Origin: Paenibacillus sp. FSL R5-0766
Lineage (GTDB): Bacteria > Bacillota > Bacilli > Paenibacillales > Paenibacillaceae
Length of the DNA: 64,000 nucleotides
Reading direction: 5' to 3'
Assembly: GCF_037971845.1 (NCBI RefSeq)
Contig: NZ_CP150227.1
Span: 558,001 to 622,000, forward strand
Shown: positions 34,910-43,608 of the stretch, piece by piece
Layout: each line of letters starts with the position of its first letter
Position numbering within the stretch: position 1 is the stretch's first letter
Translations under genes and position numbers: made by a program
Notes under the pieces: generated by a model
Database searches by the model: none
What the model was told of the DNA's origin: nothing
Seen by the model: only the letters and a program-made list of their open reading frames with translations

Positions 34910-35857
34910 ATGGGACTGGGTATAGTGGATATCGGTGTGTATTTGCCTGATCAGATCGAAGAGCCCGAGGTTATCCTCGAATCCTTGGGACTGGGTAAAG
35001 GAGAGCTTCAATTACTGCGCAAATATCATCGTCTGAACGGTGTTCCCGTTACCCCTCCGGGTCAGCATCTGGATCATTCTATCGTTCGCGCGATTGGACA
35101 GCTTGTTGACAGACAACCCTTGCCTGCCATTGACCTTGTGCTCTATGCCCATTCTGCACATGTACAAGCACCAGGGGATTATAAGCCCTTGCAGCGGGCT
35201 CTGAGTGAATATGGGCTTGAGCATATCCCCTTTTATAGTATTTCACAGATGAACTGTGCGTCCTCGATAGCCGCTCTTCAATGGCTTGAACGAATCTCCC
35301 GTACACAGCCTGATATTCGTAATGTTTTATTGGTGTGTGCCGATCAGTTTAATTTCATGCCACCCGACTGGAGATATATTCGAAAGTCTACGATTCTGGG
35401 TGACTCGGCTGTTGCCATGCTTCTATCCAGAAACCATGGTCAGCACGTCTTACAGGCTGCTCATGTTCTTCTGGATACGAGGTTCCATACCGGATATTAT
35501 GCTGAAGTGGAAGAGATGACGTCATTTAACAAGCTGTATGTGGATCATATCATTCGAGGCATGGAAGAGCTGCTGTCAGCAGAGGGCCTGACACTTCATG
35601 ATGTAGATCATATCTTTCCCCACAACGTCAATTGGACTACATGGAAGGAGTTTTCAAAGCGTACAGGCGTGGATCAAAAACAAATTTACCTGGATAATAT
35701 CCCGCGGATTGGACATACCTTCTCCACGGATGCGTTCATCAATCTAAGCTCCGGGCTAGAGAATGAATGGGTGCATAAGGGGGACAGGTCCGTACTGGTC
35801 AGCATTGGGCTGGGCAGTTTTTTTGGTTTTGCGTTAATTGAGCATGGAGATTGTTGA
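34910..35857 (+). CDS. KAS III-like enzyme with catalytic Cys (second active homologue)
   Basis: A 315-residue KAS III-like protein. Cys116 lies in QMNCASSIAAL and His238 in PHNVNW; His269 in RIGHTFSTD replaces the usual Asn, exactly as in the homologue at 30115. Both therefore belong to one subfamily, and the duplication suggests two condensation or transfer steps. CAGGAGGAGGG sits before ATG 34910 (GTG 34907 also possible); the longer frame from 34835 overlaps the previous gene without a site. It is likely to work with the Cys-less partner encoded just upstream. Confidence 0.82.
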   Translation: MGLGIVDIGVYLPDQIEEPEVILESLGLGKGELQLLRKYHRLNGVPVTPPGQHLDHSIVRAIGQLVDRQPLPAIDLVLYAHSAHVQAPGDYKPLQRALSEYGLEHIPFYSISQMNCASSIAALQWLERISRTQPDIRNVLLVCADQFNFMPPDWRYIRKSTILGDSAVAMLLSRNHGQHVLQAAHVLLDTRFHTGYYAEVEEMTSFNKLYVDHIIRGMEELLSAEGLTLHDVDHIFPHNVNWTTWKEFSKRTGVDQKQIYLDNIPRIGHTFSTDAFINLSSGLENEWVHKGDRSVLVSIGLGSFFGFALIEHGDC

Positions 35858-35882
35858 TCATGAGTCAATAGGAGGAGTGCAT

Positions 35883-36617
35883 ATGTCAGTCTTGAATTCT
35901 GATGAGGTAGGCACTGTGCCGGTTGGTGCAGAGGCCGCAGGTCGTCCGGTACCCACTGTAACAGATCTGCTGGAAGCAGCAATGTTGCGTTTGGATACAC
36001 GTCCCGTGTTGTTATGCCAAGGGGGGATAATACTGGCGACACCTGAACTCGTGAAAAGTGGGCCATGGATATGTCATGCAGAGACAGGCCATATCTACGA
36101 ATGGAAACAGGTACGTGCGGATCGGGTGGAAGATCGGATGTTGGAGCCTTCAGGTCTTTTACTCTACCGAATATCGGAACTTCGGAATGAAGATGTGGCA
36201 TTTTTTGAAAAACAAGATGATGTAACAGGTGATATAGCTGATCTCCGAAAACGGTTGCTTTATTTCCGTACTGAACTGTGCAGCGCAGGATTGGAGCAAG
36301 TGCGTAATCATCTATCCAGTCGCAACTCAGGGGGGCAATCCACACTTCAGCATCAACTGGTCAAGGGCATGATTGCTGATGTATTGACTGTACTATATAT
36401 GGCTGAGACTATTCAGTCGGATGAATTCGTATTGGAGCAATCAGGCATTTCGGAGGCTCGTACACGCACATGGGTTCATCAAGAACTGGATGAGGCCTTC
36501 CGTCAATTACAGCGTCTTGGAGGAGGGTTTGGCTATTTGCGACATGCGATCTCGGCTTACGTGTATGCAGGTCAAATGGTCAAAAATATGCTGCTCATTC
36601 CGAAGGAGGCCTTCTGA
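35883..36617 (+). CDS. Acyl-CoA dehydrogenase-like protein, C-terminal helical domain only
   Basis: A 244-residue protein. The second half resembles the C-terminal four-helix domain of acyl-CoA dehydrogenases: LEQVRNHLSSRNSGGQSTLQ, then LVKGMIADVLTVLYMAETIQ, then a final FRQLQRLGGGFGYLRHAIS that mimics the family's GGYGY turn. The N-terminal FAD-binding halves are missing; instead there is a short segment of unknown type. It could be a structural partner of the full-length dehydrogenase encoded next, whose ATG overlaps this stop codon (36617). AGGAGGAG precedes ATG 35883. Function alone is unclear. Confidence 0.55.
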   Translation: MSVLNSDEVGTVPVGAEAAGRPVPTVTDLLEAAMLRLDTRPVLLCQGGIILATPELVKSGPWICHAETGHIYEWKQVRADRVEDRMLEPSGLLLYRISELRNEDVAFFEKQDDVTGDIADLRKRLLYFRTELCSAGLEQVRNHLSSRNSGGQSTLQHQLVKGMIADVLTVLYMAETIQSDEFVLEQSGISEARTRTWVHQELDEAFRQLQRLGGGFGYLRHAISAYVYAGQMVKNMLLIPKEAF

Positions 36618-37774
36618 TGATTACACGATCTACCATTGCTGTTTTTGAGCAGGAAATGAAACAATATGCCACGGAATTACGTGATATTGGCCTGGTCATT
36701 GACCGTGAACCTGAGCGTATAGCTGAGTTCACACATCTGGCATCTCTGCGAACCATCAATCGCATGATGATCCCGCCGGAATATGGCGGTGAACCGATCG
36801 TCACTGTAGGTCAGGAACGATATTATGGTCTTTCCTGTCTGGAAAGAGTTATCGCGATTGAGGAACTGTCAGCAGGTGATGCCGGTGTATTTCTCGGGAG
36901 CCCGGGTCCATCAATGTCCAGTGTAATCATATCAGCTCTGGCTGACTCACAACAGAAGGAGCGGTACTATTCTCATTTTCTCAAGGGACCCGCGTGGTCA
37001 TTCTTCGCTCTTACTGAACCGGAAAAGGGCTCGGATGCTACGGGTATTGGCACACGAATTTCGCGGAACAAGGAAGGCGGACTGAACCTTGACGGACAGA
37101 AGTTCTACATCGGTAATGGTAGTCGTGCCAGCATCGGACTGGTATTTGCTCAGACCAATCGTACGCCTCTCGGCATCCAGATCGCGCTGGTAGACACGTC
37201 TGTGCAGGGATTCAGCGCCACACCTCTGGATACGATGGGGGTTAGAGGTGTGCAATTGAGTCACCTTACGTTGGATGGTTTTCCGCTGGCTGAGGAAGAT
37301 ATTATCGGGCGTCATCTCAGTCCAACCAAGCGTGGATTATGGGGCGCGCTTCAGACCTTTCATCGTATGCGGCCTGGTGTCGCTGCACTTGCGCTTGGAG
37401 TCGCACGGGCAGCATATGATTATGTGAAGGAGCAGAGGTCTGTTTTCTCGGAGAGGGAGAAGGTGGAGTTAGAGCGACTGGAGATGCGCCTGCATTCAAT
37501 CCGTAGCATGATTCGCAGCGCCGCGGCGGAGATTGATGCGGATGTGCAGAAAGGGTATCTGGCTTCCCTGAGCAAAATTCGTGCTGGAGCACTGGCTGAG
37601 GAGGCCACGGAACTGGCGCTTGACCTGATGGGACCTGGTTCCATGATTGACCATCCTTTATTGAATAAATGGTATCGGGATGCGCGTGCCTTCGAATTCA
37701 TGGAAGGAACTACCTCCATTCAGAAGATCAACGTTTTCCAAGCCTATGCCAATGGAAAAATGAAGCATGCCTGA
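36617..37774 (+). CDS. Acyl-CoA/acyl-ACP dehydrogenase
   Basis: A 385-residue flavoprotein of normal family length. FFALTEPEKGSDATG (about 132-146) is the FAD/substrate signature, GQKFYIGNGSRA follows, and the C-terminal FEFMEGTTSIQKINVFQ carries the catalytic-loop region. It should introduce a double bond alpha-beta to a thioester. In this operon the likely substrate is the ACP-bound amino-acyl or ketide chain, by analogy with carrier-protein-dependent dehydrogenases of natural-product pathways. It is coupled to the truncated partner gene upstream and overlaps the next gene by 8 bp. Confidence 0.85.
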   Translation: MITRSTIAVFEQEMKQYATELRDIGLVIDREPERIAEFTHLASLRTINRMMIPPEYGGEPIVTVGQERYYGLSCLERVIAIEELSAGDAGVFLGSPGPSMSSVIISALADSQQKERYYSHFLKGPAWSFFALTEPEKGSDATGIGTRISRNKEGGLNLDGQKFYIGNGSRASIGLVFAQTNRTPLGIQIALVDTSVQGFSATPLDTMGVRGVQLSHLTLDGFPLAEEDIIGRHLSPTKRGLWGALQTFHRMRPGVAALALGVARAAYDYVKEQRSVFSEREKVELERLEMRLHSIRSMIRSAAAEIDADVQKGYLASLSKIRAGALAEEATELALDLMGPGSMIDHPLLNKWYRDARAFEFMEGTTSIQKINVFQAYANGKMKHA

Positions 37775-38720
37775 TACGCTAAATAATCCTCCCGCGATGT
37801 CTGTCTATGTTAATCATATCTGTTGGGTTACGGCCGAAGATCACTTGTATACCACGGACATGCTCGATGTGGAAGATTACTATTACTTATCTCCACACAT
37901 ATATATGGAAGAGAACTATTATGACAGGTCTACTGTGCGAACCCGCTCTTTGCGATCCGATGATCAACGGGTAACTGCCGGTGATCTTGCGCTTGTTGTC
38001 ATGGAACCTTTGGCTTCTGGTACAAGTGAGCGCTGGGATCTGCTGATTCTGGCCCAGACCTATCCTGAACGTTACGCCATGAATCCACCTTTGGCCCGAA
38101 TTCTGGAGTCTACCTCCTGGAAGGTGGACTATCCACTGGCACTTTCCCATATGGGACCACTCGCTGCTACGGAAGGAGTGCAGGCTGCAGCATGGACACT
38201 AGGGAGAGAGGAACGGGGAATGTTTGTTCTGGCGGAACAACGTGTGATTGAAGAGCACGATTCTCCCGGAGATCTGTCTGATATGGCTGTTGCCTTGGAG
38301 TTAAACAGACAGTCCGGTGCTCTTGCCGTGAATTATATAGGAAAGAGAACGGTTGACGATATCGAAGGGAGTGTTATGGCTTCAGAGATTATATCCATTA
38401 TAGATGAGTTCATGGATGCTGGTCAGACGGAGAATATTCTTCTTCAATCCCGTTTACGTAGACACATAATCCCTTATTCGAAGCCAGGCATATCCTTGAT
38501 CAAGTCAGTCTACCACGTACCTGAAACTATTGATTACCAAAGTGGCGACGTGTGGATACAGCTCGCTGAACAATTACAGAACGGAAATATAAAGGTAGAT
38601 GATCGTGTTCTATTGATATCCTGGGATGGCGAACGGCTGTTATCAGCCTGTTGTGTACATGTAGTACATATGCCTGTCCTGAGTCGTCTCACACTACATC
38701 AGGAAGTGAAGACATCATGA
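37767..38720 (+). CDS. Second thiolase-fold protein without catalytic Cys
   Basis: A 317-residue protein with KAS III-like layout: WDLLILAQTYP (about 90-100), the elbow ALSHMGPLAATEGVQAAAW (about 125-143), and VALELNRQSGALAV further on. His128-Met129 occupy the place of the Cys, so it is probably non-catalytic. It would be the second inactive partner, giving two active and two inactive thiolase-fold proteins in one operon. It starts 8 bp inside the dehydrogenase gene. Similarity to KAS III is judged from pattern only and is weaker than for the other three. Confidence 0.55.
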   Translation: MPDTLNNPPAMSVYVNHICWVTAEDHLYTTDMLDVEDYYYLSPHIYMEENYYDRSTVRTRSLRSDDQRVTAGDLALVVMEPLASGTSERWDLLILAQTYPERYAMNPPLARILESTSWKVDYPLALSHMGPLAATEGVQAAAWTLGREERGMFVLAEQRVIEEHDSPGDLSDMAVALELNRQSGALAVNYIGKRTVDDIEGSVMASEIISIIDEFMDAGQTENILLQSRLRRHIIPYSKPGISLIKSVYHVPETIDYQSGDVWIQLAEQLQNGNIKVDDRVLLISWDGERLLSACCVHVVHMPVLSRLTLHQEVKTS

Positions 38721-38739
38721 ATGGAGGAGGGGATTAAAT

Positions 38740-40119
38740 TTGAAAGGTCTGGATTACACTTCGGGATCGGTGAACCGGCTGTTAATCCGCACTGCAATAC
38801 CGATGCTGCTTGCTTCTTTGGTTAACGTAACAACGCAGCTGGTCAATGTTTTTTTTATGGGTCATACCAGTCAGACCGTGTTATATGTGCTATCACTGTA
38901 TATTCCCATTTCCTTTATCATGATTGCGCTTGTGGAAGCCATGCAATTGTCGGTTCAGGTTGCTGTCTCACGGAGCAGAGCGGAGGGTTCGCGGGCTTTT
39001 ACATCGCTACTTGGGCATATGCTTGGCAGCGCAGCTATTTTTTCAATTGTTGCTGGCGGTGTGGTTATGCTGGTGTCGCCACTTCTCTCCTGGTTTTATG
39101 CCGTCCCTATGGATGTAAGGCCCATGTTTACCATTTATGTGGCGGGCATGATGGCAGCAGGTGTGCCCGCTGTGCTCGCAGCGGTGGGTGGTGCCGCATT
39201 GCGTGGGTTGGGCCGGGCTCAAGCGGCAGCGTGGAATTCCGTAGGTACGGCTTCGCTCAACATTATGCTGGTGTACTGGTTCGTTTCGGTGGCTGGAATG
39301 GAATTGAAGGGAATTGTATACGCCAATCTTATTTCTTCAACACTCTCTTTGCTCATAAGCCTTCTGATTCTGATATTGAGGAAGGAATTTGTGTATGAAC
39401 GGATAACATTGGTGTGGAAACATCTCATTGCACTTCAGCAGGTAGGCATTCCCGTATTTATTTCGTACTGTCTTATCTTTTTGAGTACTTTCTTTTTCAA
39501 CAAAATCGTCAGTCGATTTGGGGAAGGGGTAGTTGCTGGGTTCGGAGTTGGATACCGAATTCAGACGATGGCTATACTGCCCGGAATCGTTATTGGATCG
39601 GCTATCGGGATCATGATTAATCATAATCTCAAAGAGGCTCATCGACCACGTGCATACGAGAGCTATCGCAGAGGCCTGGTACAGTCATTCATTCTTTATG
39701 CCGTAATTGCCGTATCCATCTGGGTATGGCGGGAACCGTTGACAGCTTTTCTGATTGCGGACCCCGTATCCCGTGCAGAAGCGGCCCGATATCTGGCAGT
39801 GGTTTCCCTTTCCTATCTGACCATGGGTCCTATGATGACAACGCTGCTTACCATGGAACAGAGCGGACGCGGCTATCAGGCCTTGCTTATGAATGCTGCT
39901 TATTTTCTGCTTATTATTGTTGCAGGGTGGGGGCTGACACGAATCTTTGATCATGTGGGATACTTCTATGGCGTCATTGCTTTTGTTAATGCAGCGAGTT
40001 TATTATGCATCTTACCCGTGATCAGGCTGTTCAAAAAGGACTATACAGATTCATCCGGGCATAAACCAACTGACGCGGATGAGCAGGAGGGTCTAGCTGC
40101 TCAGAGTTATTCGACCTAG
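38740..40119 (+). CDS. MATE-family exporter
   Basis: A 459-residue integral membrane protein with about twelve hydrophobic segments in two similar halves (residues 12-210 and 240-440). It is of the MATE/DinF type, driven by Na+ or H+ antiport. PMLLASLVNVTTQLVNVFFMG in the first helix pair is typical of the family. As the only transporter in the operon it is the likely exporter of the finished product, unusual because RiPP operons more often use ABC exporters. It starts at TTG 38740, 8 bp after GGAGGAGGGG. The tail is hydrophilic (residues 435-459). Confidence 0.88.
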   Translation: MKGLDYTSGSVNRLLIRTAIPMLLASLVNVTTQLVNVFFMGHTSQTVLYVLSLYIPISFIMIALVEAMQLSVQVAVSRSRAEGSRAFTSLLGHMLGSAAIFSIVAGGVVMLVSPLLSWFYAVPMDVRPMFTIYVAGMMAAGVPAVLAAVGGAALRGLGRAQAAAWNSVGTASLNIMLVYWFVSVAGMELKGIVYANLISSTLSLLISLLILILRKEFVYERITLVWKHLIALQQVGIPVFISYCLIFLSTFFFNKIVSRFGEGVVAGFGVGYRIQTMAILPGIVIGSAIGIMINHNLKEAHRPRAYESYRRGLVQSFILYAVIAVSIWVWREPLTAFLIADPVSRAEAARYLAVVSLSYLTMGPMMTTLLTMEQSGRGYQALLMNAAYFLLIIVAGWGLTRIFDHVGYFYGVIAFVNAASLLCILPVIRLFKKDYTDSSGHKPTDADEQEGLAAQSYST

Positions 40120-40152
40120 ATATAACCAATATCAAATAAAGGAGGTCTCTTT

Positions 40153-41286
40153 ATGAAAGCTCCGGAACCTGCATACCTGGTACGCCGCATCGGCGAAACG
40201 TTGATTGCAGCCGATGAGACGTTCAGCCAGTTCTATCAGATTGAACCCGCTGAAGAATTGGAGACACGTCCGATCCCCCAGCTAGATGGCATTGACCCTC
40301 CAGATGAGCCTTATTTTTCACTGGAACCTCTCGTAGGTCAAGATTCACCGCATCTCTATATGCTGGGTATTCCCTATTCGGGAGGTTCAGGTATGGAGGG
40401 ATCAAAAGTCGCGGGATTTGAGCAATCTCTTCGGGCCGAATCTTGGAAAAAGGTAATGTATCCAGCTCTGACGCAATCCCGCATATCAGGACTATATGAC
40501 ATTGGCAGTGGCCAGAGATTACTTGAATCAGTAATAATGCAGGATTTGGGTACTTGCCAAACAGATGATACGGATTCTTCCTACTCGAAGGGGCTTAACT
40601 CAGCTCTGGTATATACCGAAAGGGAAGAGGCGCTACTGTGCTGCATTGGTGGAGATCATTCCATTACGTATTCCATCCTGAAATCCATATTGAGTCGATC
40701 CAATGCAAGAATCATACTCGTCCAGTTTGATGCCCACCATGATTGCGGGGTGGATGCTATTCATCAGAGTGAGATGCATCATGCCAATTTTGTGAGGCAT
40801 CTACTGACGGAGGACGGCATCGCCGCAGTCGTGCAGATTGGTCTGCGCGGCCTTCGTTCTGTAGATCAGATGTACAAACATCCCAAATTGGTTCAGATTC
40901 CTGCAGAACAGATGACCCCGGAACGAGTGCGGACAACCCTGCTTGATATACAGCACAAGTTTCAGGCGGAGGCGGCCTATTTATCGTTTGACTTAGATTG
41001 TCTTGATCCTGGGAGTTTTCCTTATGTTGATTTTCCTATCAGTGGAGGCCCCTCATGGTTTAACACCCGAAACTGTGTGGTCGCAGCGCTGGAATCCTCC
41101 TTGCCCTACGTGGGCTTTGATATGGTGGAAGGACAGGAAGCGGAATCGGATGAATGCATTCCGGGGCAATATGAGATGGCCCTCAGAATGCTTACGTATA
41201 TGATGGATGGCATGCATCGAAATTACCTGCGACATGGAAAAGTTGCTACTAGAGTTTCTCAAGCCTTGGAGGGGACACGTAGATGA
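40153..41286 (+). CDS. Arginase-fold ureohydrolase, probable peptide arginase
   Basis: A 377-residue manganese enzyme. All metal ligands of the ureohydrolase family are present: His169 in GGDHS, Asp193/His195/Asp197 in FDAHHD, Asp280/Asp282 in SFDLDCLDP. The N-terminal ~110 residues exceed the normal arginase length (about 300) and could recognise a leader peptide. In peptide arginases of the OspR kind, Arg side chains inside a ribosomal precursor are turned into ornithine. The precursor encoded here has one Arg in each of eight repeats, so that reaction is the most economical reading. Alternatives are agmatinase or free arginase activity. AAAGGAGG precedes ATG 40153. Confidence 0.85.
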   Translation: MKAPEPAYLVRRIGETLIAADETFSQFYQIEPAEELETRPIPQLDGIDPPDEPYFSLEPLVGQDSPHLYMLGIPYSGGSGMEGSKVAGFEQSLRAESWKKVMYPALTQSRISGLYDIGSGQRLLESVIMQDLGTCQTDDTDSSYSKGLNSALVYTEREEALLCCIGGDHSITYSILKSILSRSNARIILVQFDAHHDCGVDAIHQSEMHHANFVRHLLTEDGIAAVVQIGLRGLRSVDQMYKHPKLVQIPAEQMTPERVRTTLLDIQHKFQAEAAYLSFDLDCLDPGSFPYVDFPISGGPSWFNTRNCVVAALESSLPYVGFDMVEGQEAESDECIPGQYEMALRMLTYMMDGMHRNYLRHGKVATRVSQALEGTRR

Positions 41287-42260
41287 TGAACTTTAGATCT
41301 TTGTATGATATGTATCGTGAACAGGTCAGAGATGAACTTCATAAGGAGCGGCAGGATGGCATTCATTTGGGGTCCTTTTATGCACTGATGAACATTATCA
41401 AGGAGATGGCTCCGCTTAAGCCAAAACAGTCTGCGGAGTCCATCTGGATGGACTATCTCGCATTTCTTCGTACAATTAATGAACACAAAAAAAGCCCCTA
41501 TTCGTTTATGGAGTGGGATGAGGTAGAGGGGCGGGAACATCTGCAGGCAACGTTGCGTGAAGGTGGGGCATTATTAACCTGGCATTATGGTTTTGTGAGG
41601 CACAATATGATTACGATTGGACAGGAAATACGTGCAGGCCATATGTCTGCCAAGCTTCCATTCTATCTGATCGCCGAGCAGGAAACAGTGGAACAGGAGA
41701 AGAAGCTGTCCGGTTGGGAGGCCATCCGCAAGTATGCAGGTGCGGAACTGCTCAATGCGGAGGATGAGATGATTGGTATCAGGCTGTATTCCCATTTGCG
41801 GAAAGGTGGATCATTCAGTCTTTTTGTAGATGGACAGACCGGATTCAATACGGATAACCATGCTGTTGAACTACCTTTTCTAAGTTCGAAAATTCGCACT
41901 CGAAGTGGTATTTTTCGTATTTTGGCCAAAACACAAAAGCCAGTATGTGTATACTTTATGACCCTTACAGAGGACTTTCGTTCCAAGATCGTTTTTCTGC
42001 CACCAGTTGTATTGGATCAGGATATTCAGGCTTCTGCTGATAGGATATACGAGCCATTTCGCGAGCAACTGTTAAGCCAACCAGCATTGTGGCGTTTCTG
42101 GGACAGGCATCACCAGCAGGTCATTCACTGGCGAGATGATGAAACGTCAATTACTGATGAAGCAGTCAGCCGTGTGGACTGGATTTCCAAGCCACTTGAT
42201 GGTTTTGGACAGCTCGGTCTAAACACGGACAGTGGAGCAGTCTATAACATCAGTTCGTAG
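41283..42260 (+). CDS. LpxL/HtrB-type acyltransferase-like protein
   Basis: A 325-residue protein resembling the lysophospholipid/lipid A acyltransferase superfamily. The block LLTWHYGFVRHNMI (His101) takes the position of the catalytic H(x)4D/E, but Arg stands where the acid normally is. SLFVDGQTGF, VELPFLSSKIRTRSGIFRILAKT and PVCVYF follow in family order. LpxL enzymes use acyl-ACP as donor, which fits a dedicated ACP in the same operon. Acceptors could be the amino groups of Orn residues formed by the arginase. Lipid A acyltransferases have no place in a Gram-positive, so recruitment is likely. ATG 41283 overlaps the arginase stop codon. Confidence 0.65.
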   Translation: MMNFRSLYDMYREQVRDELHKERQDGIHLGSFYALMNIIKEMAPLKPKQSAESIWMDYLAFLRTINEHKKSPYSFMEWDEVEGREHLQATLREGGALLTWHYGFVRHNMITIGQEIRAGHMSAKLPFYLIAEQETVEQEKKLSGWEAIRKYAGAELLNAEDEMIGIRLYSHLRKGGSFSLFVDGQTGFNTDNHAVELPFLSSKIRTRSGIFRILAKTQKPVCVYFMTLTEDFRSKIVFLPPVVLDQDIQASADRIYEPFREQLLSQPALWRFWDRHHQQVIHWRDDETSITDEAVSRVDWISKPLDGFGQLGLNTDSGAVYNISS

Positions 42261-42285
42261 ATGGAAGTGAGAGGAGGGGCGAAAG

Positions 42286-43593
42286 ATGCAGTCTTTTACT
42301 ACGGAGAGGCGTAACAATCTGTCGGTGCATGTGCTGCCAACTCAACAATATGCCAATGATTACGTGCAGATTAATCTGATCAATGCACAGCAAACCATAC
42401 CCTCAGCAATATTTGTCATGATCGTCCGTTTGTTAATGAACAGCTGTCGTCGCTTTCCATCGAACCGGCTACTCCAGCAACAGTTATGGTCCCTGTATGG
42501 TGCAGACCTGACCTGTCGTTTTGATTACAAAGGCGATACTCAGATTGCCTCGATCACGATGCGCATACCTCGTATAACACAAAATAAGTTAATAACTGGA
42601 ACACAGATGGAAGCCATACATAGCGCTGTGCAATTACTCGCAGGCTTGTTGTATGACCCGGCGGTTGATGATCATGGCATGTTCGATGAGATGCAGGTAC
42701 AGGATGAAATGGCTTGGACCGAACATCATTTCGCGCATGATGGAACAGATTGGGACAAGGTGGTGCAGAGCCGTTGTCTGGAATGGATGGGGTATGAAGG
42801 GCAGAACCGTCAATTGGCTCTGGATGAATTACGGCATTGTGTCATATCTCATGAGTTGTGTCGGCACTATCAGGCATTGATCCACATTCCGATCCATGTT
42901 CATGTTCTTGGTGATATTCATCCTGGGCGAATTATGGATCTGATCTGGGAACAATTTGAATGTGGGAACAGGGAAGTGTTCAAACGCTGTTGTTCGGAAG
43001 TAGAGGGGAGACAAGGTAATCCTGCCGAGCAGCGGGAGGCTGAAGCCATGATGATGGAACTGTTGGACATCCAACAGTGCAAGATCAATGTTACTTATAG
43101 TACAGGTATTCGATATGGCTCTGCTTTATATCCGGCTTTGTTTGTATTCCATACCTTATTTGGAGCGACACCCGCGTCCCGGTTGCAGGTTGAATTACGT
43201 GAACGTTCCCAGTTGGTATATCAAGTTACCAGCACATTGGATGATTTTCGGGAAACGCTTCACATTACAACGGGCACCAGCAGTGCTAACGTGACGGCTG
43301 TTCTCGAAGGAATCGATATGGAATGGAAGAGAATCTGTGACGGAGATGTATCCGAGAGGGAGTTATATACCGCTGTGCAGAATGTGATGCATTATGTTCA
43401 GGTCGGATTCGATCTGCCACATCAGGTCATTACTAATCATATGGATCAGGTGTTGAGCGAAAGTCAGATGACGACTGTACAATTCCTTGAAGAAATAGCA
43501 GAAGTAACGCCTGAAAGGGTGGCTTCCGTTGCTACCGGGTTAAGGAAAGAAGTCACATGGATTCTGTACCCTGAGAGTGAATATTCCGCATAG
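42286..43593 (+). CDS. M16-family peptidase homologue lacking the zinc site
   Basis: A 435-residue protein with two M16 halves but no HxxEH motif in the first domain, so it is the non-catalytic subunit (YmfF/AlbF-like arrangement). Features such as LYGADLTCRFDYKGDTQIASI (shown in part: LYGA.L), RLQVELRERSQLVYQVTS and the late VGFDLPHQVI stretch match the second M16 domain, in which a conserved Arg-Tyr pair binds substrate backbone. It probably dimerises with the active M16 protein encoded 15 bp downstream to hold the precursor peptide. GAGGAGGGG precedes the ATG. Confidence 0.75.
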   Translation: MQSFTTERRNNLSVHVLPTQQYANDYVQINLINAQQTIPSAIFVMIVRLLMNSCRRFPSNRLLQQQLWSLYGADLTCRFDYKGDTQIASITMRIPRITQNKLITGTQMEAIHSAVQLLAGLLYDPAVDDHGMFDEMQVQDEMAWTEHHFAHDGTDWDKVVQSRCLEWMGYEGQNRQLALDELRHCVISHELCRHYQALIHIPIHVHVLGDIHPGRIMDLIWEQFECGNREVFKRCCSEVEGRQGNPAEQREAEAMMMELLDIQQCKINVTYSTGIRYGSALYPALFVFHTLFGATPASRLQVELRERSQLVYQVTSTLDDFRETLHITTGTSSANVTAVLEGIDMEWKRICDGDVSERELYTAVQNVMHYVQVGFDLPHQVITNHMDQVLSESQMTTVQFLEEIAEVTPERVASVATGLRKEVTWILYPESEYSA

Positions 43594-43608
43594 TACAGGA
43601 GGGAAATC

